Source of the DNA: Syncephalis fuscata
Lineage: Eukaryota > Zoopagomycota > Zoopagomycetes > Zoopagales > Piptocephalidaceae
DNA: 64,000 nucleotides
NCBI GenBank assembly: GCA_025786725.1
Contig: JAHLTZ010000019.1
Location: forward strand, 124,001-188,000
Direction: 5' to 3'
Positions 35,697-48,792 of the stretch are shown one piece after another. Numbering within the stretch: the first letter of the stretch is position 1; every line of letters begins with the position of its first letter. Under the pieces are notes generated by a model that was given only the letters and a program-made list of their open reading frames with translations, was not told where the DNA came from and ran no database searches. The position numbers and the translations under genes were made by a program.

Positions 35697-38600
35697 ATGT
35701 CTCGCTTTTTCCGCGGATCAGATAGTGAGAGCGAATCGTCAAGCTCCAACTCAAGTTCGAGCTCGAGTTCCGAATACTCCTCTGATGAAGAAAGTTCGCA
35801 AAATGAGATTAGCGAGGAAGAACAGAGTAGTAGCGACTACTCTGACTCTGAATCCGAAGATGAAGACGTAAAACGCGTCGTTCGCTCCGCTAAAGATAAG
35901 CGCTTTGAAGAGATGCGTACATGCGTCAACAAGATTGAAAGTGCCCGTCGCACGAATAACTGGGTACTTTTGGCTACTGGTAAGTGTTGATTTATGAGTA
36001 ATCGTGTGCTTAACAGAACGGCTATTTGGCTGCTAAAATGTAACAACCAACTATACTTACCATACAACCATGATGTATATAGAATTTGACAAGCTGACCA
36101 AGACAGTCACCAAGTCTCAGAATGTAATTAAACAAACCGGTATACCGTCCTTCTTTACTCGTGCTCTTGTGTCTATCGAGGACTTTTTAAAAGAGTCCCA
36201 GGATGATAAGGAAGCGCGCAAGAAGATGAATGCCAGTAATGCTAAAGCTATGACAGCTATGAAGCAAAAGATCCGCAAGCACAATAAGCAATACGAGCGT
36301 GACATTGAAGCATTCCGCGCGGTAAGTAATAGTATTTATTGATCATTGCTGTCGATACATTAGTTTATTTATCGATTGTATTAAATAGAACCCCGTTTCT
36401 TCAGCGGAAAGTGCCGGTTCAGATGCTGAAGCTGAAGACGAAGAAGAGCCAAAGGAGAAGAAGAAGAAGAAGAAGGGATCGGCTGCTGTCCGTGCCTTGG
36501 AAGCAGAGGAAGGCGATGAAGACAACGATGGCTTTACAACAGTCGGTAAAGGTGGCAAGGCTGTTGTCTATACCACCGAAAATCTATTTAAGAAGCTGAG
36601 AGAAGTTATTATTGCTCGTGGTAAAAAAGTAAGCATTTAATAAATATTATAATATAGTATATATTAATGGTATTATATTATTTATTGGTATTATAGGGAA
36701 CAGATCGATCGGAACAGATTGGTGTTTTGCGTGAATTGTTGAAGGTTGCCGCTACTCCATTCCAGCAAATTCGTGTGCTTTTGGTATTGATTTCAACACA
36801 ATTTGATTATACACCAGGTGTTGCTGGTTATATGAATGTTGATATTTGGAAGAGGTAAGTAAATAAGATGTAATCATTAATGGTATTAATTAATAATTAA
36901 TTAATAATTAATTAACTATTTATTTATTTATTTATTTGTATGTATGTAAAATAATAGTACCGAACGGGAAATTAGCCAACTTTTGGGCATTTTGGAAGCA
37001 AATCCACAATATATTGTAAAAGAAGATGCCACCGACGCACTAGACGATGAAGCCGAAGCCAATGAAATTCGTGGTTCAATTGTTACATTTATTGAACGTT
37101 TGGACGATGAATTTACACGCGCACTTCAAAACATCGATCCACATACCACTGATTATGTGGATCGACTAAAGGATGAGAATGCATTGTACGCAGTTATTGT
37201 TCGTACACAAATCTACCTTACATCAAAGGATCTTGTCTCGAGTCTATGCCGAGTAATGAGCCGTCGTTTAGAGCACATTTACTTTAAGGTAATTTTATTA
37301 AGTAATAATATGCTAATAATAGTAATAACTGTTTAACTGTAGCCTGATCAAGTTGCCGCTATTGCAGAAAAGGCAGCCATTACACTGCTACCTAAACAGG
37401 CGGCTAGTGAAATGATTGTATATGAAGATGCTGATATTCCACGCCTAGTAAGCGAGCTTAGCACATTCCTTTACAAAAATGCACCACCTTTCTTGCGTAC
37501 ACGCGCTCTTTTGTGCCATATCTTCCATCATGCATTGGGTGGCCGCTTCTATAAAGCACGCGATCTGCTATTGCTCTCTCATTTGCAAGATAACATTACC
37601 CAGGCCGATATTAACACTCAAGTCCTTTACAATCGCACACTGGTCCAAATTGGTCTGTGTGCCTTCCGTCTTGGCATGATTAAAGAGGCCGAAGTGTGTC
37701 TACAAGACATCTGTGCATCAGGTCGTTTGAAGGAATTACTCGCTCAAGGCGTACAATATCAAAGGAATGCCGTTGCTAATCCAGAGAAGGAGAAGCTTGA
37801 ACGCCAACGCCAACTACCTTTCCATATGCATATTAACTTGGAACTTATCGAATGCGTTTATCTTACCTGTGCCATGCTTACGGAGATTCCTAATATGGCC
37901 AAGGCTGGCTCCTTGCCAGAGGCACGTAAGCGCATTAATAGCAAGCCATTCCGTCGTCTTTTGGACTACAGCGATCGATTGGCATTTGTTGGTAAGTGGA
38001 CATTTATTACCCGTAGTAGATGTCTAATTGTTTGCTAATCATAATAATGAATAGGTCCACCCGAAAATACGCGTGACCATATTGTAGCTGCATCCAAAGC
38101 ACTATTGAGCGGTGAATGGCAACAATGCCAAACACTTATCAAAGATATTAAGATCTGGGAACTTATGCCAGATCAAGAAAAGATCAAGACCATTTTGGTT
38201 GAGTAAGTGCACAAACGATAGAAAATACAACAACAGCTTTATTAACGATAAACTAGACGCATTCAAGAAGATGCTCTACGTACGCATTTATTTGCCAATG
38301 GCGCATACATTTCAACCATTTACTTGAAGGATTTGGCCGTTATGTTCGATCTATCAGATTCTAAAGTGCAGCGTTTAGTCGCTCGTATGATCTTTGAGGA
38401 AGGTCTACAGGCCAGTCTTGACCAGCCTAATAACTTGCTCGTCATGCAATGTGTCGAACCTACTGCTTTGCAAGCATTGGCACTAGCATTGGCCGACAAG
38501 GTTGTTATGATGGCAGACGATAATGAACGTGCACTTGATGTTAAACTTGGCTCGGATCGTCAAGGTGGCCAACGAGAAGGGGCCCGCGATAATCAACGTA

Positions 38601-38764
38601 ATCCTCGCAATGCTGCTGGCGGTGGCGGTGGCGGTGGTGGTAATGCTCGCGGCGGCAACCGAACAGGCAATCGCAATCCACGCGGCGGTGGCGGTAATCG
38701 CAACAACCGTGGTGGCCATCAAAACCGACCCCGGCGACAACAGCAACAGGAAGGAGCCGAGTAG
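35697..38764 (+). CDS. NIP1: Translation initiation factor eIF3 subunit c
   Basis: Core eIF3 subunit bridging eIF1/eIF5 and the 40S ribosome. Start ATG 35697 gives MSRFFRGSDSESESSSSNSS, the typical acidic/Ser N-terminus. Then come KRVVRSAKDKRFEEM and SARRTNNWVLLAT, and after an intron EFDKLTKTVTKSQNVIKQTG and PSFFTRALVSIEDFLKES. The basic KKKKKKG stretch, LKKLREVIIARGKK-like region (spelled NLFKKLREVIIARGKKG), FTRALQNIDPHTTDYVDRL, ARDLLLLSHLQDNI and MHINLELIECVYLTCAML follow. The PCI domain is at YISTIYLKDLAVMFDL to RMIFEEGLQASLDQP. The C-terminus is Gly/Arg/Asn-rich (RGG-like), ending RRQQQQEGAE with TAG at 38762. About seven introns, with one intron before DADIPRLVSEL-containing exon. Frame intact. 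Confidence 0.96.
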
Positions 38765-38961
38765 TTCATTGATTTTTTATCATTAAAACCAAACCATTAT
38801 TGGAAGTTATTTCCGTTCAATTGTCTATTATTGCATTTATAACAACAGTATTTGTATCAAGTTGTTTATTTAATGTATAGAACAAAATAGTATATTATTG
38901 TATAGAACAAAATAGTGATCGATAAGATATACTTTTACTGAGCTTGTTTCTTTGTTTATGC

Positions 38962-40989
38962 CTACAAATCTGTTACAATGGTCACCGTCTTCGTGTCCAT
39001 CGATGCCCATAGTCGTGATAGCTCACAGCCTTCCTCGCCGATACGGCACCAGTTCCTATAGGTAATAAAGCTTGTTTGGAAAGGTGGCCCTGCTTCAATT
39101 CGGGCCATTTGAGTGATGGTTGGCGCGTTAAGTTGCATCAATCGGTCTTCAGGCATTGCGACATAGCCTGTAATATCCAGACCACGTAGTTCTGGACACC
39201 GTGCCAATAGCTTTGATACATTAGTTTGGCTTATAACTAGATTATGGGCAATTAAACCACGCAATGCTGGCATAGCCAAATGATTAAAGCCATTATGCGT
39301 TGATGGCGATAAACAAGAAATATCTAGTAGAAATAATCGGTTACCGCACACTTTAGATAGCACCTTTATGCATTCAACTGATAGATTGGGTGATTTACAT
39401 AGCCGCAATAGTTGTAATTGGGGCAATTGAGAAAGCCAGCCAGCAAATACATCTGCCGTCCTCACTTCAATCCTATTATACAGCTCTAAACTAACAAGCT
39501 TGGGACAGAATTCGGGCAATTCAAGCACTAGTTGGTGATATTCTCGCTGTCTATTAATGAATAGACCCGACTGTTGATCTACAATAGGATGATCAAGTAG
39601 TAAATGGCGCAGTTCTGATAATTGAAACAATTGACCAAATAAATGTCGTATAAGCTCAACCTGAGAGGGTAGATTACATGCAATGTGTTCCAATTCCTTG
39701 CCTGCTTCCTCTAATATATGTGGCAGATGCTGTTGATCCATAGCAAGGCAGTTGACCATTTGTAATGAACGTAGATTTAGACGGGAAACTACCTTAAAGA
39801 TGCCTTTTTCTGTAACACGGAAACAGTGTGAAATATTCAAATGTCGCAATTTTAGACAGCCAATATTTGAATCAAATGTGTCTTCAATATTTGCTGTAGA
39901 TGTTTTTGTATCTATATTGCTGTTGTTTTTATGATTTTTGTTATCACTGCTTGCTGCTGGAAGTACCGAACCAATAAGTGTATACAGTCCACGATCTGTT
40001 ATACGAGCACAGCCTTTAAGAGATAGCCAACGTAGCGATTTGCCGTGGAGTAGAGCAATCAGTGATAGACTGGCATCAGTTACATTAATACAGCCGCTTA
40101 AATCTAGGCGTAATAGTCCAGGTCTTGACCGAATACTGGAAAGGCAAATGGCCAGTGTTGTTTCAGTAAGCTTGTCTAAACCGGCAAATGAAAGTACAGA
40201 AAGATGCGACATAATAGATGGCAGAAATTGGAAATCCGTCGATGAAAGCATATGACTCAGTTCAGGCGTGTTATGCCAATGTGCTATATCGAATATGCGT
40301 ACTTTTTCATAGCCAAATGAGCCATAGCGTCGATTTGCCACCAAACTACGCTTTGATGACGCTTGATTGTTTTGTTTTACCCGTTTAGATGGTCGATTAG
40401 CTTCAGCGTTTTCCATTTGGCTGAGTAGAAAGCGCTGAAACTTCATAAAGGAGGATAGCGATGGAAATCGAGGCATACGCCAAAGTAGATCGATCCCGCT
40501 AATGTACCACTTCTGGCAGACTCGTAAAGCACGAGCAAGATTGCGTAGAGTTGGTAGTTTCTGTGGACATGGTATGTTCGTGTAAAGTAACCGCTCTTGC
40601 CAGCCATCGCCTAGTCGGTCATAGCCACTATCGTCAGCATCAAGACGTTCTTCGGCCGCCAATAAGTTGATAGGGCACGAAGGCGATAGGTGAAGCAGTA
40701 CTAGCCGCAGTATTTCGACCGATAAGTCATTAGCGGCGGGTGGCTGGCGACGCGATGGCTTACACTGCACACCACTTCCATAAAAAGAGCTGGAACGTGC
40801 GCGAGCTTGTGCACGCATATGAGCACGTACACGCGCTAGACGTCTTCCGGTTACGTCTACGTTATCTGGCATAGAATAACTGCCGATTATTGCCAGATGT
40901 ACCAAGTCTAAGTTGCTTGGTAAAGGAAGATTACTCGGAAAAAAGTAAGCAAAGAGTTCGTTGACAATAGTATAGAAAAGACTCAACAT
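38962..40989 (-). CDS. F-box-like / leucine-rich-repeat protein
   Basis: Single-exon frame of 675 residues; a predicted SCF adaptor or LRR scaffold. An F-box-like region is at about residues 85-170 (NDLSVEILRLVLLHLSPS ... RALRVCQKWYISGIDLLWR), interrupted by an insertion of about 50 residues. LRRs follow: LRLDLSGCINVTDASLSLIA, WLSLKGCARITDRGLYTL, HLNISHCFRVTEKGIFKVV, VSLELYNRIEVRTADVF and GLDITGYVAMPEDRL. Start ATG 40989 has A at -3; the first 39 residues are hydrophobic, and Met40 (40872) is an alternative. It is unrelated in detail to the F-box gene at 14-16 kb except for the fold. The split F-box makes the call less certain than for that gene. Confidence 0.82.
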   Translation of the reverse strand: MLSLFYTIVNELFAYFFPSNLPLPSNLDLVHLAIIGSYSMPDNVDVTGRRLARVRAHMRAQARARSSSFYGSGVQCKPSRRQPPAANDLSVEILRLVLLHLSPSCPINLLAAEERLDADDSGYDRLGDGWQERLLYTNIPCPQKLPTLRNLARALRVCQKWYISGIDLLWRMPRFPSLSSFMKFQRFLLSQMENAEANRPSKRVKQNNQASSKRSLVANRRYGSFGYEKVRIFDIAHWHNTPELSHMLSSTDFQFLPSIMSHLSVLSFAGLDKLTETTLAICLSSIRSRPGLLRLDLSGCINVTDASLSLIALLHGKSLRWLSLKGCARITDRGLYTLIGSVLPAASSDNKNHKNNSNIDTKTSTANIEDTFDSNIGCLKLRHLNISHCFRVTEKGIFKVVSRLNLRSLQMVNCLAMDQQHLPHILEEAGKELEHIACNLPSQVELIRHLFGQLFQLSELRHLLLDHPIVDQQSGLFINRQREYHQLVLELPEFCPKLVSLELYNRIEVRTADVFAGWLSQLPQLQLLRLCKSPNLSVECIKVLSKVCGNRLFLLDISCLSPSTHNGFNHLAMPALRGLIAHNLVISQTNVSKLLARCPELRGLDITGYVAMPEDRLMQLNAPTITQMARIEAGPPFQTSFITYRNWCRIGEEGCELSRLWASMDTKTVTIVTDL

Positions 40990-42471
40990 GGTCCAGTTAC
41001 ACCGCTTTTTCTTTAGCCAGATACTGGCGCGTCGTTTTTAGTCTTTAGTGGCAAATAGCAAATGAAAGCACTTGGTATATACGACAGAATAGCGACAGGA
41101 AAAATTGGTTTGAATTGGTTTAGAATAAAATCTCACTATTTTTTATCATAATTACATTTGGTTAAATCGTCCAATTAAATTATAAAATAAATATTAAAAC
41201 TGCGTAAACTATTAGTTATTTGCACATGTTAGCAAAGGTATTTATAGTCAATAGCCTATTATATAATAATAAACAGTAGTAATTGATAAACATAGATTGT
41301 GCAAGTTAGCTTTTATATACATTAGCTTGTTTTATCCTTAATTGATAAACTAGCTTTAATTAAAGCTGTTTACGGATTTTAAACTCTACCAACATAACTA
41401 AATAAAGCAACAAAATAGAATTTGGCATTGTTTACATAGAAAATAATTAAGCTTTGCATTGAAAGTTTGTATAGTACTTGGTAACTTTTTGATAATAAAA
41501 TGTAGCTATGTGATCATTATAGTCATTCCAAGCTGATTTCGTATTAATCAAAACATGCAATAAATGGTTGACAATGCCGTTGAACAAGTCAAACACCCCT
41601 TTGTAAGTTATATATAGTAACTATTTGTATTTAGCATTTAGTAATGTTGAATATTGTAGATATACCAAATAAACTTGCTGGAATATTTTAACTTGATTTA
41701 ATGTGTATATAATGATCTGGCTTATCTTACCATTGCTAATAGTATTGTGCAAAACTAATTGTAAAGAATTAGTGCCAAATAGCACCATTCTAAATAAATA
41801 CATAATGGATCAATACATTTTTGTGCACTCAAATCAGCAGTAGGTGTATTCTTGCCAATAGTATAGATGTTGGCATAGTTTCATTAGGCATTATAAGAAT
41901 AAATATTACACCAGTTATTCTAAAGAAAACAGTAGTTGGCATAGTTGCAGTTGCCAAATATTACCAGTAGCATAGAAATATTGAATATTCCAGCATAATA
42001 TTAAAGTAAACAATTAACTCAGTAAGCAAGGCCTATAGCTGTTTAGTTGATGCTTGAGTAGACAATTTTTTCGTAAGCTATGAGTCAACATCAATAACAG
42101 ATAATTGTTTCTGTTTAGTTAAAAGGAGAGTTGTGCTTATTTAAAACTACAGCGATATAAATACGATGATTTAGCGTATTGTTTGCATAATAAATAAACA
42201 AATTGTGCAACACCAACCGTATAATAATTGTATTTTTAAATTATTTAGCATTGAAATTAAATTGTTACAATCTAAATGTAATTATTATAATACTACTGAC
42301 TCGGTAAAAGGCTCGGAAATAAAGCGACTATCGTTGGCAACTAATGTGTTTCTGAACCAACGGTTTGGTAATAATGACTCAACGTGTTTCCTTATTCTGT
42401 ATAAAACAACGCCTGTGAAAAAAATAACTCATATTAACTCTCTACTGCACAACATTATCAAATTTAGTTAC
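40990..42471. other. Divergent intergenic, F-box/LRR gene / RNA-repair gene
   Basis: 1.5 kb, strongly AT-rich. GATATAAATA near 42155 could be a TATA element. The frame of the downstream gene is open back to about 42205 but has no ATG there. No other gene is seen. Confidence 0.5.
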
Positions 42472-45400
42472 ATGGAAGGCAAGAACGCTGAAGAAGCTAT
42501 AACATTTCGTTGGGAGCGCGGATGCTTATTCGCAGTCGGTATAGCAATAGAGCAGTCGGTAAACAGCGATCTATTACCTGAAAAAACACAATTAGGAGCT
42601 AATAAACGACATGAACGCGATGGACAACATCATCACATCACTGTAATCCACCGCACTGAACTGGATAGCCTACTTAAACCGGCACCTACCAATTCATTTT
42701 CCACATGGCTAGCCAAACAACAAAAATCTCCCTCAATATCCAGTATGGATATGGCCGAAGCCTTGTGGCAAACCAAAAAGATATCTGTAAAGACTATGAC
42801 GAAGCCATCCGAATTATCCACCACTGAATGGAATGAATCACATTTGTTCGCAGACCTTGGACTAGGTAGCAATAAACAGGTTTACTATAAAGTGATCTGT
42901 TGGCCGTTTGGTGATGCCATTCGTGCTGCACTGGGACTATCCGTAAAGCAATTCCATATTACGGTTGGCTTTCAAGAGGCCGATCGCCATGACATTGACA
43001 AAGGACCCAATAGTCTGCGTGCAACCTACATTGGACTAAACAACAAAAAAGTGTATTTGCCGCTGGCGCGGGTCAGGCTTGGTATAACGATGGTAAAGCG
43101 GCAGTGTGAGTTGCTTCGAGATATTGATGCCATTGATGCAACGTTAAAGGCCCTGGAAATGCACTTGGACTATTGGCAAACACACGCCGACACCACTGTC
43201 GACGCCAATACTAAGCATGAGGTAGCTGAAGTTTACTACAGCTTGTTAGCGGCAAAAGCGTTTTTTATGCATCGTATTCGTGATGTTGATGGCTTGTTTG
43301 CAGTAGCACATGAAATGATAGCATGCCAACCATTGAACTACCAAGGATATGTCTATCAAGGAGATGCATATTTTCAACAGCAAAAACGGGATAGTGCAGC
43401 GTTTGTTTATTGGATTGCTTTGTCCTGTTTGGCTGCATCGTCGACGTCGGCATCTACTGTTGATGGTCTTGCACTGCAGAGTGCAGCTGCACGTCGTGCT
43501 CGCGATTACCTATGGCATGCACTAGAACGCTGCATGAAATATACAGACATATTCATTGAGCTCACTACGGATAACACGTCAATTCACACGAACAATGGGA
43601 TCGTTTACAGCACAATTACTATCATTGATACGTGATGCTTTTTGCAGCTACCTTTGTCAAAAGAATAATGATAATCCATTTGTATACAATGAGCAACAAA
43701 AAACCAATCTTGACCCTGTAGCAACTAAACGTCATTGGCTTGTCCAGCCTGGTAAAGAAGCCTATCGATTACCACGCTATTTTAGCTGGATAGTACCGTA
43801 TTTCTTAGCTGGAATGTCGACTCCACGATGCAGTGCTGATGTGCAAGCACTGCGATCAATTGGATTTTCTTTAGTAGCAACTGCTACTGTAGAAGAGCCT
43901 CTTCCTGCAGAATGGTTTGCTGATGCCAATAATATTAATAATAATACGGCTTTTAGTTTATATCAGCATAGCTTTGGCATATCCAACCTATTCCTTCCTG
44001 TGAAAAACTATGATCCACCAACAACAGCTCAGGTAGATGCATTTTTATTGGCTGCTGTAAAAGAACACGTAGCTAGCCATCGTAGCATGAAAATGGATAA
44101 TAGCACAGCCGACAATACACTTGGACAATGGAGGGCTGTACTGGTACACTGTGGAGGAGGAAAAGGCCGTGCTGGATGCTTTATTATAGGCTACTTACTA
44201 AGATATGGCTTATCAGCACCATGGCCAATGTGCAATACTTGCCAGGATGCAGTAATGTCACCATCAACTAGCCCGACTAACGAGAATGTTTTATGGTGCT
44301 TGGATACAAATTGTGTTCATAATCGACCACCTGCTATGTCGGCCGAGGATGCAGTGGCCTATCTCCGAAATGAACGTCCAGGCAGTATTGAGACAGAGCA
44401 GCAAATGTCATTTTTACGCAACTATGCTAGTAAATTATGGTGTCGATTTCAAAATTGCGGACAAGTTACAGATGCAGATGCATCTGAAAATGATGCAAAT
44501 ACATCGGATCCATTGTTACAAAATTTAAAAGTAACCGGCAATACGGCAGCTAATCCACATTTACTGTTGTTAGTTGGCTTGCCTGGTAGTGGCAAATCAT
44601 GGTTTTCTGAACAAATGGCCAAACGTAATCCAAATTGGAGAGTTGTGTCGCAGGATGAATTAGGTGGACGTGAGGCATTTGAGCGTGTTTTATCAAGTCA
44701 TACACGACAATTAGGACCGAATCATCGCGTTATTCTAGATCGTTGTCATGTTGATAAGAATTCGCGACAAACATCCTTAAAGTTGGCATTTCAGCCGTCG
44801 GCCGCACGGGTGGCAATTGTGTATTTTAATACAGATGTACGTACATGTGAGAAGCGAGCAGCTCATCGTATTTCACATCCTACGTTGATGGGTGAGCGAG
44901 CTAGTCGAGTTATTAAACAATTTGCAGCTCGATTGACGGTACCAACGCTTGAAGAGTGTAATGCATCAGTTATATGGCAAGTCAATAATCAAGCGGGTGC
45001 CGAACAGCTATTAAATCAACTATGTAAAGGCATTAGTATTGATGAAGTAATATCCAGCAAACTTGCCACCAAACTGTCTATAAATGTCGAGACCTCCACT
45101 AACAAAGATCAGTATTCTGCTATGAATCAGCCACTTCATCCTGATAGACCGCCAGTACTGCCACCATCAATGTCTAAAAGCAAAATGGCTGTAACATCAG
45201 AGGTGGCTTCATCTAGTAAAGTTGTTCGACATTTGTCCAATTTTTGCAAGTATCCACGAACTCAACATTTATCTAACTTGGGTGCTGCAACACGAGACGA
45301 TCTAGTACTTACTGCCAGGGACAGGGAGCGATTCTTTCAATGGCATCAAAAGAACAAGCGTACCATTACGGTAGAGGAGAAACTAGATGGTGCTAATGTT

Positions 45401-46087
45401 GGTATACGACTTGCTGCCAATATAAAGACGCGACTGGATGCTGACCATAGTGCGCAGCCATTTCTTGTTCAAAATCGTTCACACTATGTAACTTCTAAAG
45501 ATCATGTACAGTTTGAATCACTACGCTCTTATTTATTCCGCTACCGTGAAGCACTATTAGACATTTTGCTTTTAGATGATAATGATACTACTGAAGTGGA
45601 AACATCTAGCAGTTCAGCAGATTTGGAAGAAAATGAATTGGGCAGTCTTATTTTATTTGGTGAATGGCTTGCTGCTCGACATTCGGTAGAGTATACAAGT
45701 TTACCGGATCGATTTGTAGCATTTGATGTGTATGACACACGGACGAGCAAATTCTGGTCGCGACAACGCTTTCAAGCTGTAATGCAAAATAGCTCAGTGG
45801 CATGCGCTCCTACCATAATACAATGGCCAGCTAAAGAGGAAGCAGCGGCGGTGCCAGCAACATTCGACCTAGTTTTGTCGTATTTGGAACGCACATCGGC
45901 ATTTGGTACGACCAAGGTGGAGGGCGTCGTTGTACGAGTGGACGACGATCAGAATCACTGGCTATTGGACAAGGTTAAGCTTGTGCGTAGTGATTTTATA
46001 GCTGGTTGCGCATCAGGTCACTGGACAAAACGTCAAACTGTATGGAATGGCTTAGATGCTAGTGCCTATGACGTAGATGAAGAATAG
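42472..46087 (+). CDS. Multidomain RNA-repair-type enzyme: 2H phosphoesterase, phosphatase, kinase, RNA ligase
   Basis: Intronless. ATG 42472 starts MEGKNAEEAITFRWERG. Domain order: 2H phosphoesterase-like domain with motifs HITV at residues 55-58 and 162-165; a helical, possibly TPR-like region (about 205-350); then, in the +1 frame from about 43540-43635, a dual-specificity-type phosphatase with VLVHCGGGKGRAG (Cys codon 44150); a P-loop kinase with LLLVGLPGSGKSWF, SQDELG and LDRCHVDKNSRQ; and an RNA ligase with VEEKLDGANVGI (nucleophile Lys codon 45380), QNRSHYVT, FGEWLAARHSV and FVAFDVYD, TKVEGVVVRV and LLDKVKLVRSDF. Together about 1,200 residues. By family knowledge these could open 2',3'-cyclic ends, remove a phosphate, phosphorylate 5'-OH and seal. 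Yeast Trl1 has ligase-kinase-CPD order and no phosphatase. The two halves may be one gene with an indel, a programmed +1 shift, or two overlapping genes. Confidence 0.85.
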
Positions 46088-48763
46088 TAAAAAGTATAAT
46101 ATTAGTAGTTTTAATAATTGCAATAACAATAATCATAGTAATAAACAGTTTATACTTTATTTGCTACTTTGTCAGTATGCATAGGATAGAAATGGTACAG
46201 TAGCACATGCACATGCACACCACATGTACACCCAGCATTCCATGCTACTTGGTCCCCGTCTTCCTATTGACGGCCATTTAAATGAAGTGTTTGTTAATTG
46301 AATTGTATTCATTGTATAATTAGCTGATAGATATTAAATTACTTCTTGGCATAGTAAATACTATCAATAAAGTGTTGCTTATTTACTATTTATTCTTTTA
46401 CACTGAATCGACGTCATACTTTAGTTTTCTAATCACTGTTGCAATGGATAGACGATATTGTACACCCCCTCAAACATACATGGTATCACATGTAAGCTAG
46501 CCTTTACTTTCCTCCACCAGGGTGACACGAGTGAAGTCTCCAACAGTCAGCATTACCTTGTGAAAGCCAAGTTGGTAATGATATTCATTGACATTTGTTT
46601 GGATACCAGCCATTATTAAGTTTATTAATATGGGAATCATTTCAATTTCATTAATGTTGTCATTTGTTCTTTCACTTGTTATTTTATGCACCAAGTGCTT
46701 TGATCTAAACTGTTTAACTCGTGTTTATTCGTGTAGATTTGTAAAAGTTACAGTTTTATTGGTCTAGGTTAAATTCCGTTCAACCATCTTTGGACGACAG
46801 TAATTGCCATAAATTGTAATATTTTTTGAAATAGCCTAAAGCGGCGGTTGCCCTGTTCTCTCATCTCTCTCTCACACACTCACTCACTCACTCTGTGTCT
46901 ATCTGTCTGTCTGCCTGTTTCTCCCCGACCTAACAACCACCGCTCAACCAATGCCAATTATAGTTGTTGAGCACGATATTTGTCTTTTATTTACGTTTCA
47001 AGCTTGCCACCACAACGCTTTCCTTATGGTTTTTCCTTCTACTTGTTTTTAACCGTTTCCACCGCTTAATTTACCACTTTTTAATTTCTTTCTACTTCAA
47101 AGAAAAGCAGTCGGTCTTTTCTATCCTTGTTGGTCCATTTATTGGACAGTATTATTCATTTTACGTTGTTATTGGCGTTATTCTCTACATCCTGCACATC
47201 AATCGCCTAGTTCTGGCATATCCAGCCTTTTTTGCCTTTTACTTGCTTCTGTTGGTGCAATTACTCGACAACGACAATAATAATAGTAAACAGTAATTGC
47301 TAGTATCTTTCGGCGCAAGTAGACTACGCCAACTACTATTAATACTATTAATACTATTATTAATAACACTATTGCTATTACTATTGCTACTATTATCAAT
47401 TGTTGCTGTGACTTTCACCAGCCTGTGTGCTTATATATTTTCTATATCTTTTGTTCTATTTTTATTTACTATTACACTTACGACCACGACAAAGATTGAT
47501 TCGTTGTTATAACTTTTGTTCAGGTAAGCAATACTGCATCTATTCTATGTCGTGCCATGTCTACTTGCTGCACAAGGGTCGCTTCCATTCGGCTCATATT
47601 TGGGCACGGCCAGTACACACTACTGCTCTATGAATTACTATATTGAGTATGCAGGCTCATGCCTTGCTATCTTGCTCATCCTTCCATTCCTTTATCCACT
47701 GAGCTACAGCATGCTTCGTTCTTACATAACTCGTTTTACTCTACCCTTCACATCTAAACGTCATCAATGATACTGGACCGGTTTAATCCTGTTGTCTGGA
47801 CTCCGTATGTAAGAACAATAGTGTCAGAAGCCATGCTATTGCTACCATTGCTATTGCTACTGCTACTGCTACTACTGTTATTGTTGTTCATTATTTACCG
47901 CAACAAGAAAATGTATTTCGCAGTCTCGGCCTTGTATGACGTGTAGCTCTACAGCAATATTATCTGTCTGCATACCACATGTATTCACTGATATAACAAC
48001 AGCTGCATATCGTGTATCACACTTAACCAATCCCAATGGCATGGCGTTAACCAATTAAAAGATGGAAGCTGCCGACTTGCAAATGCCACGCGTGCATCTA
48101 TATCGCATCTTTATGTCGACCGTTGCTTCAAAGTCACAGCTGGTTTTACCGGCCGTCCATGAACATGTGGATATCTATTGAGAGAAGCTAACCGCTTCAT
48201 CTTATTTGCTGCGCCTGTCTTCCACATGATACTGGTATGCATATCCACATCCACCCTTGTAGTATTGATTCGACGCATCTGCTCGTTCATTTGTCCATTT
48301 GCTTGCTCATCGCTCGTTATCTACATACTTACTTTTTAGTTGCTTGTCAGGGCTCCCGCCTTTATTATTATTTCCTTATCATCTTCAATTCCTACTCTTC
48401 TTCTTCCTCCTCCCCTTTACAGTTCACTCCTACGCCGAGTGCACTTTCTCCTTTTTTTCTATATCGCCTATTTCCCCGCTACTTATCACCATTATCTATT
48501 GCGTTTGGTTGTGGGCCACTTTGTTTTTATATTACCGTGCCCCTTGTGCCTCCTTTTTGCCTATACATTGACTCAGGAACGGTAGTCTCCTTCATACAGA
48601 CATACATACGGGATTATCGGTCTTGAGCTCCACTGGTTTTTTTGTTGGTATTATTGTTTGTTTACCATTAGCTTTTACTTTTACTACGTCTACAACGACA
48701 GCACGCCCGTTTATACTTGCACACGTTTACATACACGTCTACACATACACTCACATATACCTA

Positions 48764-48792
48764 ACAACAACAACAACAACAACAACAACAAT
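48764..48792. repeat. (CAA)n microsatellite
   Basis: About nine CAA/ACA units in the gene-free region. Confidence 0.8.

Noticed and set aside
38483-38786. Frames rich in Ala/Thr/Val opposite and beside the eIF3c C-terminus
   Set aside because: Alternative frames of the Gly/Arg/Asn-rich tail.
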